Shown piece by piece: positions 13,333-14,686 of a DNA stretch of 14,686 bases. The stretch is from the NCBI GenBank assembly GCA_910579805.1, contig CAJTWM010000039.1, positions 1 to 14,686 on the forward strand, given 5' to 3'. The stretch is from an uncultured Lachnospiraceae bacterium. Its GTDB lineage: Bacteria; Bacillota; Clostridia; Lachnospirales; Lachnospiraceae. Under the pieces are notes generated by a model. The model saw only the letters and a program-made list of their open reading frames with translations. It ran no database searches and was not told the origin of the DNA. The position numbers and the translations under genes are program-made. Position 1 is the first letter of the stretch. Each line of letters starts with the position of its first letter.

Positions 13333-14625
13333 ATGGAACAGAATAAAAAATCCGTTGAATTCCCTATCAATCTGTTCTGTAGTCTGATGCTGCTTAGCTT
13401 GATTCCGTTTCTATATACACTTGTGAGAACCCATTTGATTGCCAATATTCCCTCAACCGACGGGCTGGGGATCGCAGGACATATCGAATGGTTTGATTTG
13501 ATCAATGAGACGATACAGGCGTTTTTGATCGTACCTTTGTACGCGTTGTTCAATAGATGCATATATGATAAGAAGCGGTTTAAAGAACGGATTTTTCAGG
13601 CATTTTTCTTTGTGAATATTATCTATATACTCTTTTCAACTGTCGTTTTGATCCACTGTAAGTATATTGTATCGGTAATGGCTCACGATAATATTCAGGA
13701 AGTGGCGAAATACCTTGAATTAGAAACCATCGGGTTTATGATTGGAAATATTGTAAGCTTTGTAAATGTGCTGTTCGTTGTTTTAGATCAATCGTTATAC
13801 ATATATGCAATGGTAATTTTAAAAACTATATTTACGATTATCGGCGATCTGTTTTTAATTCCGATATTTGGCGTGAACGGCGTTGCTTATTCTAACATTG
13901 TGGTCAGTCTGGTATGCGTGGTATTATGCATGATTGCCGTATTCAGGCAAAAACTGTTTATGGTTTCTTTTCGGATCGATCCCTTATTTCTGAAAGATTA
14001 TTCAACCATAGGTTTCTTCAGCGGAGCAGGGATCTTACTGGATAACGTCATTTATTCCGCCATAGTTTGTAAAATGGTTAACGCTGTGGCAGAACAAGGC
14101 AACTATTGGATCGCAAACAGTATCATATGGGGACTGATGCTGATTCCTATAACGGCATTAGCAGAACTGATAAAAAAAGATTGTAAAGACAAATTAAAGC
14201 CGGATCAGATGAAGAAGTATAATATAGTGATCATAGCTACGTTTTTTATTTGGCTGTGTTTTATACCCCTGTTAAATCCGTTTTTGAAAAACGTTATGGG
14301 AATTGAAAATTATGCGGATGTTAAGCATATCTTGATTCTCTTAATTCCTTTTTATCTTGTATACAATTATACTGTTTTATTTGACAGTATCTTAATCGGT
14401 CATGGTAAGACAACTTACTGTTTCGTCATATCGGTGATCGTGAATCTTGTCTATTACCCAATTTTGTACAGGCTTATGTCAAAGGGATTTTTTACGCCCG
14501 GTATCACGTTTATTTGTATGATGTTTGGTTTTGGCATGGTAGTGCATCTGATATGCAGTGTCGTAGGCTTCACTATATATAAAAAGGTTTCTTTCCATAA
14601 GCCGCAGCCCACGACAAACGCATGA
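13333..14625 (+). CDS. MATE-like multidrug/toxin efflux membrane protein
   Basis: This 430-residue integral membrane protein has about twelve hydrophobic segments, roughly at residues 12-30, 60-76, 88-108, 130-152, 155-178, 182-204, 224-245, 257-278, 297-315, 331-350, 360-382 and 388-415. It resembles the MATE/flippase superfamily. Supporting points are GLGIAGHIEWFDLINETIQAFLIVPLYALFN near TM2 and the GVNGVAYSNIVVSLV stretch near residue 180, comparable to the 'GVxGAAxAT' motif. Members export cationic drugs or metabolites in exchange for Na+ or H+; substrate and ion are not predictable here. It carries few of the canonical MATE residues, so a divergent subfamily or a lipid/polysaccharide flippase is possible. 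GAGGGG at 13315-13320 supports the start at 13333, 98 bp after the methyltransferase stop. Confidence 0.75.
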   Translation: MEQNKKSVEFPINLFCSLMLLSLIPFLYTLVRTHLIANIPSTDGLGIAGHIEWFDLINETIQAFLIVPLYALFNRCIYDKKRFKERIFQAFFFVNIIYILFSTVVLIHCKYIVSVMAHDNIQEVAKYLELETIGFMIGNIVSFVNVLFVVLDQSLYIYAMVILKTIFTIIGDLFLIPIFGVNGVAYSNIVVSLVCVVLCMIAVFRQKLFMVSFRIDPLFLKDYSTIGFFSGAGILLDNVIYSAIVCKMVNAVAEQGNYWIANSIIWGLMLIPITALAELIKKDCKDKLKPDQMKKYNIVIIATFFIWLCFIPLLNPFLKNVMGIENYADVKHILILLIPFYLVYNYTVLFDSILIGHGKTTYCFVISVIVNLVYYPILYRLMSKGFFTPGITFICMMFGFGMVVHLICSVVGFTIYKKVSFHKPQPTTNA

Positions 14626-14637
14626 GTAAATAAAATG

Positions 14638-14670
14638 TGAACAAACTGCTCCATTATCCGTTATAATGGA
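14638..14670 (+). promoter_or_regulatory. Promoter-like element with -10 inside a 21-bp palindrome, for a gene beyond the window
   Basis: TGAACA (14638-14643) and TATAAT (14662-14667) are separated by 18 bases. The -10 lies in the right arm of a perfect inverted repeat, TCCATTAT (14650-14657) and ATAATGGA (14663-14670), with a 5-base centre. No T-run follows on the plus strand, which argues against a terminator for the transporter gene. An operator overlapping the -10 is the natural reading. The served gene would lie to the right of the window. Confidence 0.45.
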
Positions 14671-14686
14671 AATAAAAACGGAGATG

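Noticed and set aside
14650..14670. The right-edge palindrome as a terminator of the exporter gene
   Set aside because: It is followed by A-rich sequence, not a T-run, on the plus strand; the TATAAT within it fits a promoter better.

Overview
The window looks like a chromosomal segment from a gut-type Firmicute, most likely Lachnospiraceae (Clostridia). Supporting signs are strong AGGAGG-type ribosome binding sites, decayed Rpn/PD-(D/E)XK transposase-like remnants, a giant BspA-type leucine-rich-repeat surface protein built from Big_2, InlB-type and 'YTGKAIKP...GTDYTxSYxNN...GKGNY' repeats, and a zinc-ribbon membrane protein beside rlmH. The family assignment is inference; no 16S or other taxonomic marker is present.

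Layout. (1) 55-709, minus strand: two overlapping, out-of-frame C-terminal fragments of Rpn-family proteins; the second joins the RLDVY catalytic region directly to the C-terminal part, so the middle of the domain has been deleted. (2) 873-1553: a small serine recombinase of the resolvase/invertase type. (3) 1565-1712: an intergenic imperfect direct repeat of about 43 bp with an identical 18-bp core in each copy, 105 bp apart, lying between the recombinase and the next gene. (4) 1768-9270: one 2500-residue secreted protein with a signal peptide, an acidic linker, about ten 26-residue BspA/DUF285 repeats, uncharacterised beta-rich modules, a propeller-like region, CARDB-like and Big_2 Ig folds, an InlB-type repeat and seven C-terminal tandem modules. 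No recognisable wall anchor is seen. A perfect 13-bp stem terminator follows at 9334-9365.

(5) 9480-11556: housekeeping-like genes. A zinc-ribbon, two-TM protein is followed by a hairpin-rich 209-bp gap, then rlmH (23S rRNA m3Psi1915 methyltransferase), then a short pyroglutamyl-peptidase-I-like protein only 14 bp downstream of rlmH. (6) 11612-14625: two unrelated class I SAM-dependent methyltransferases and a MATE-like 12-TM membrane protein, all on the plus strand. The second methyltransferase has its own candidate promoter and an overlapping 15-codon leader ORF. The last 50 bases hold a second promoter-like element sharing a 13-bp block with the first, with its -10 inside a 21-bp palindrome; it probably serves a gene beyond the window edge.

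The most unusual element is the block recombinase / spaced direct repeat / mosaic surface protein. It could be a site-specific recombination locus or a hot spot for module exchange, but the sequence does not prove this. The rest is ordinary accessory and core gene content. No CRISPR array, rRNA, tRNA or intact insertion sequence was found.
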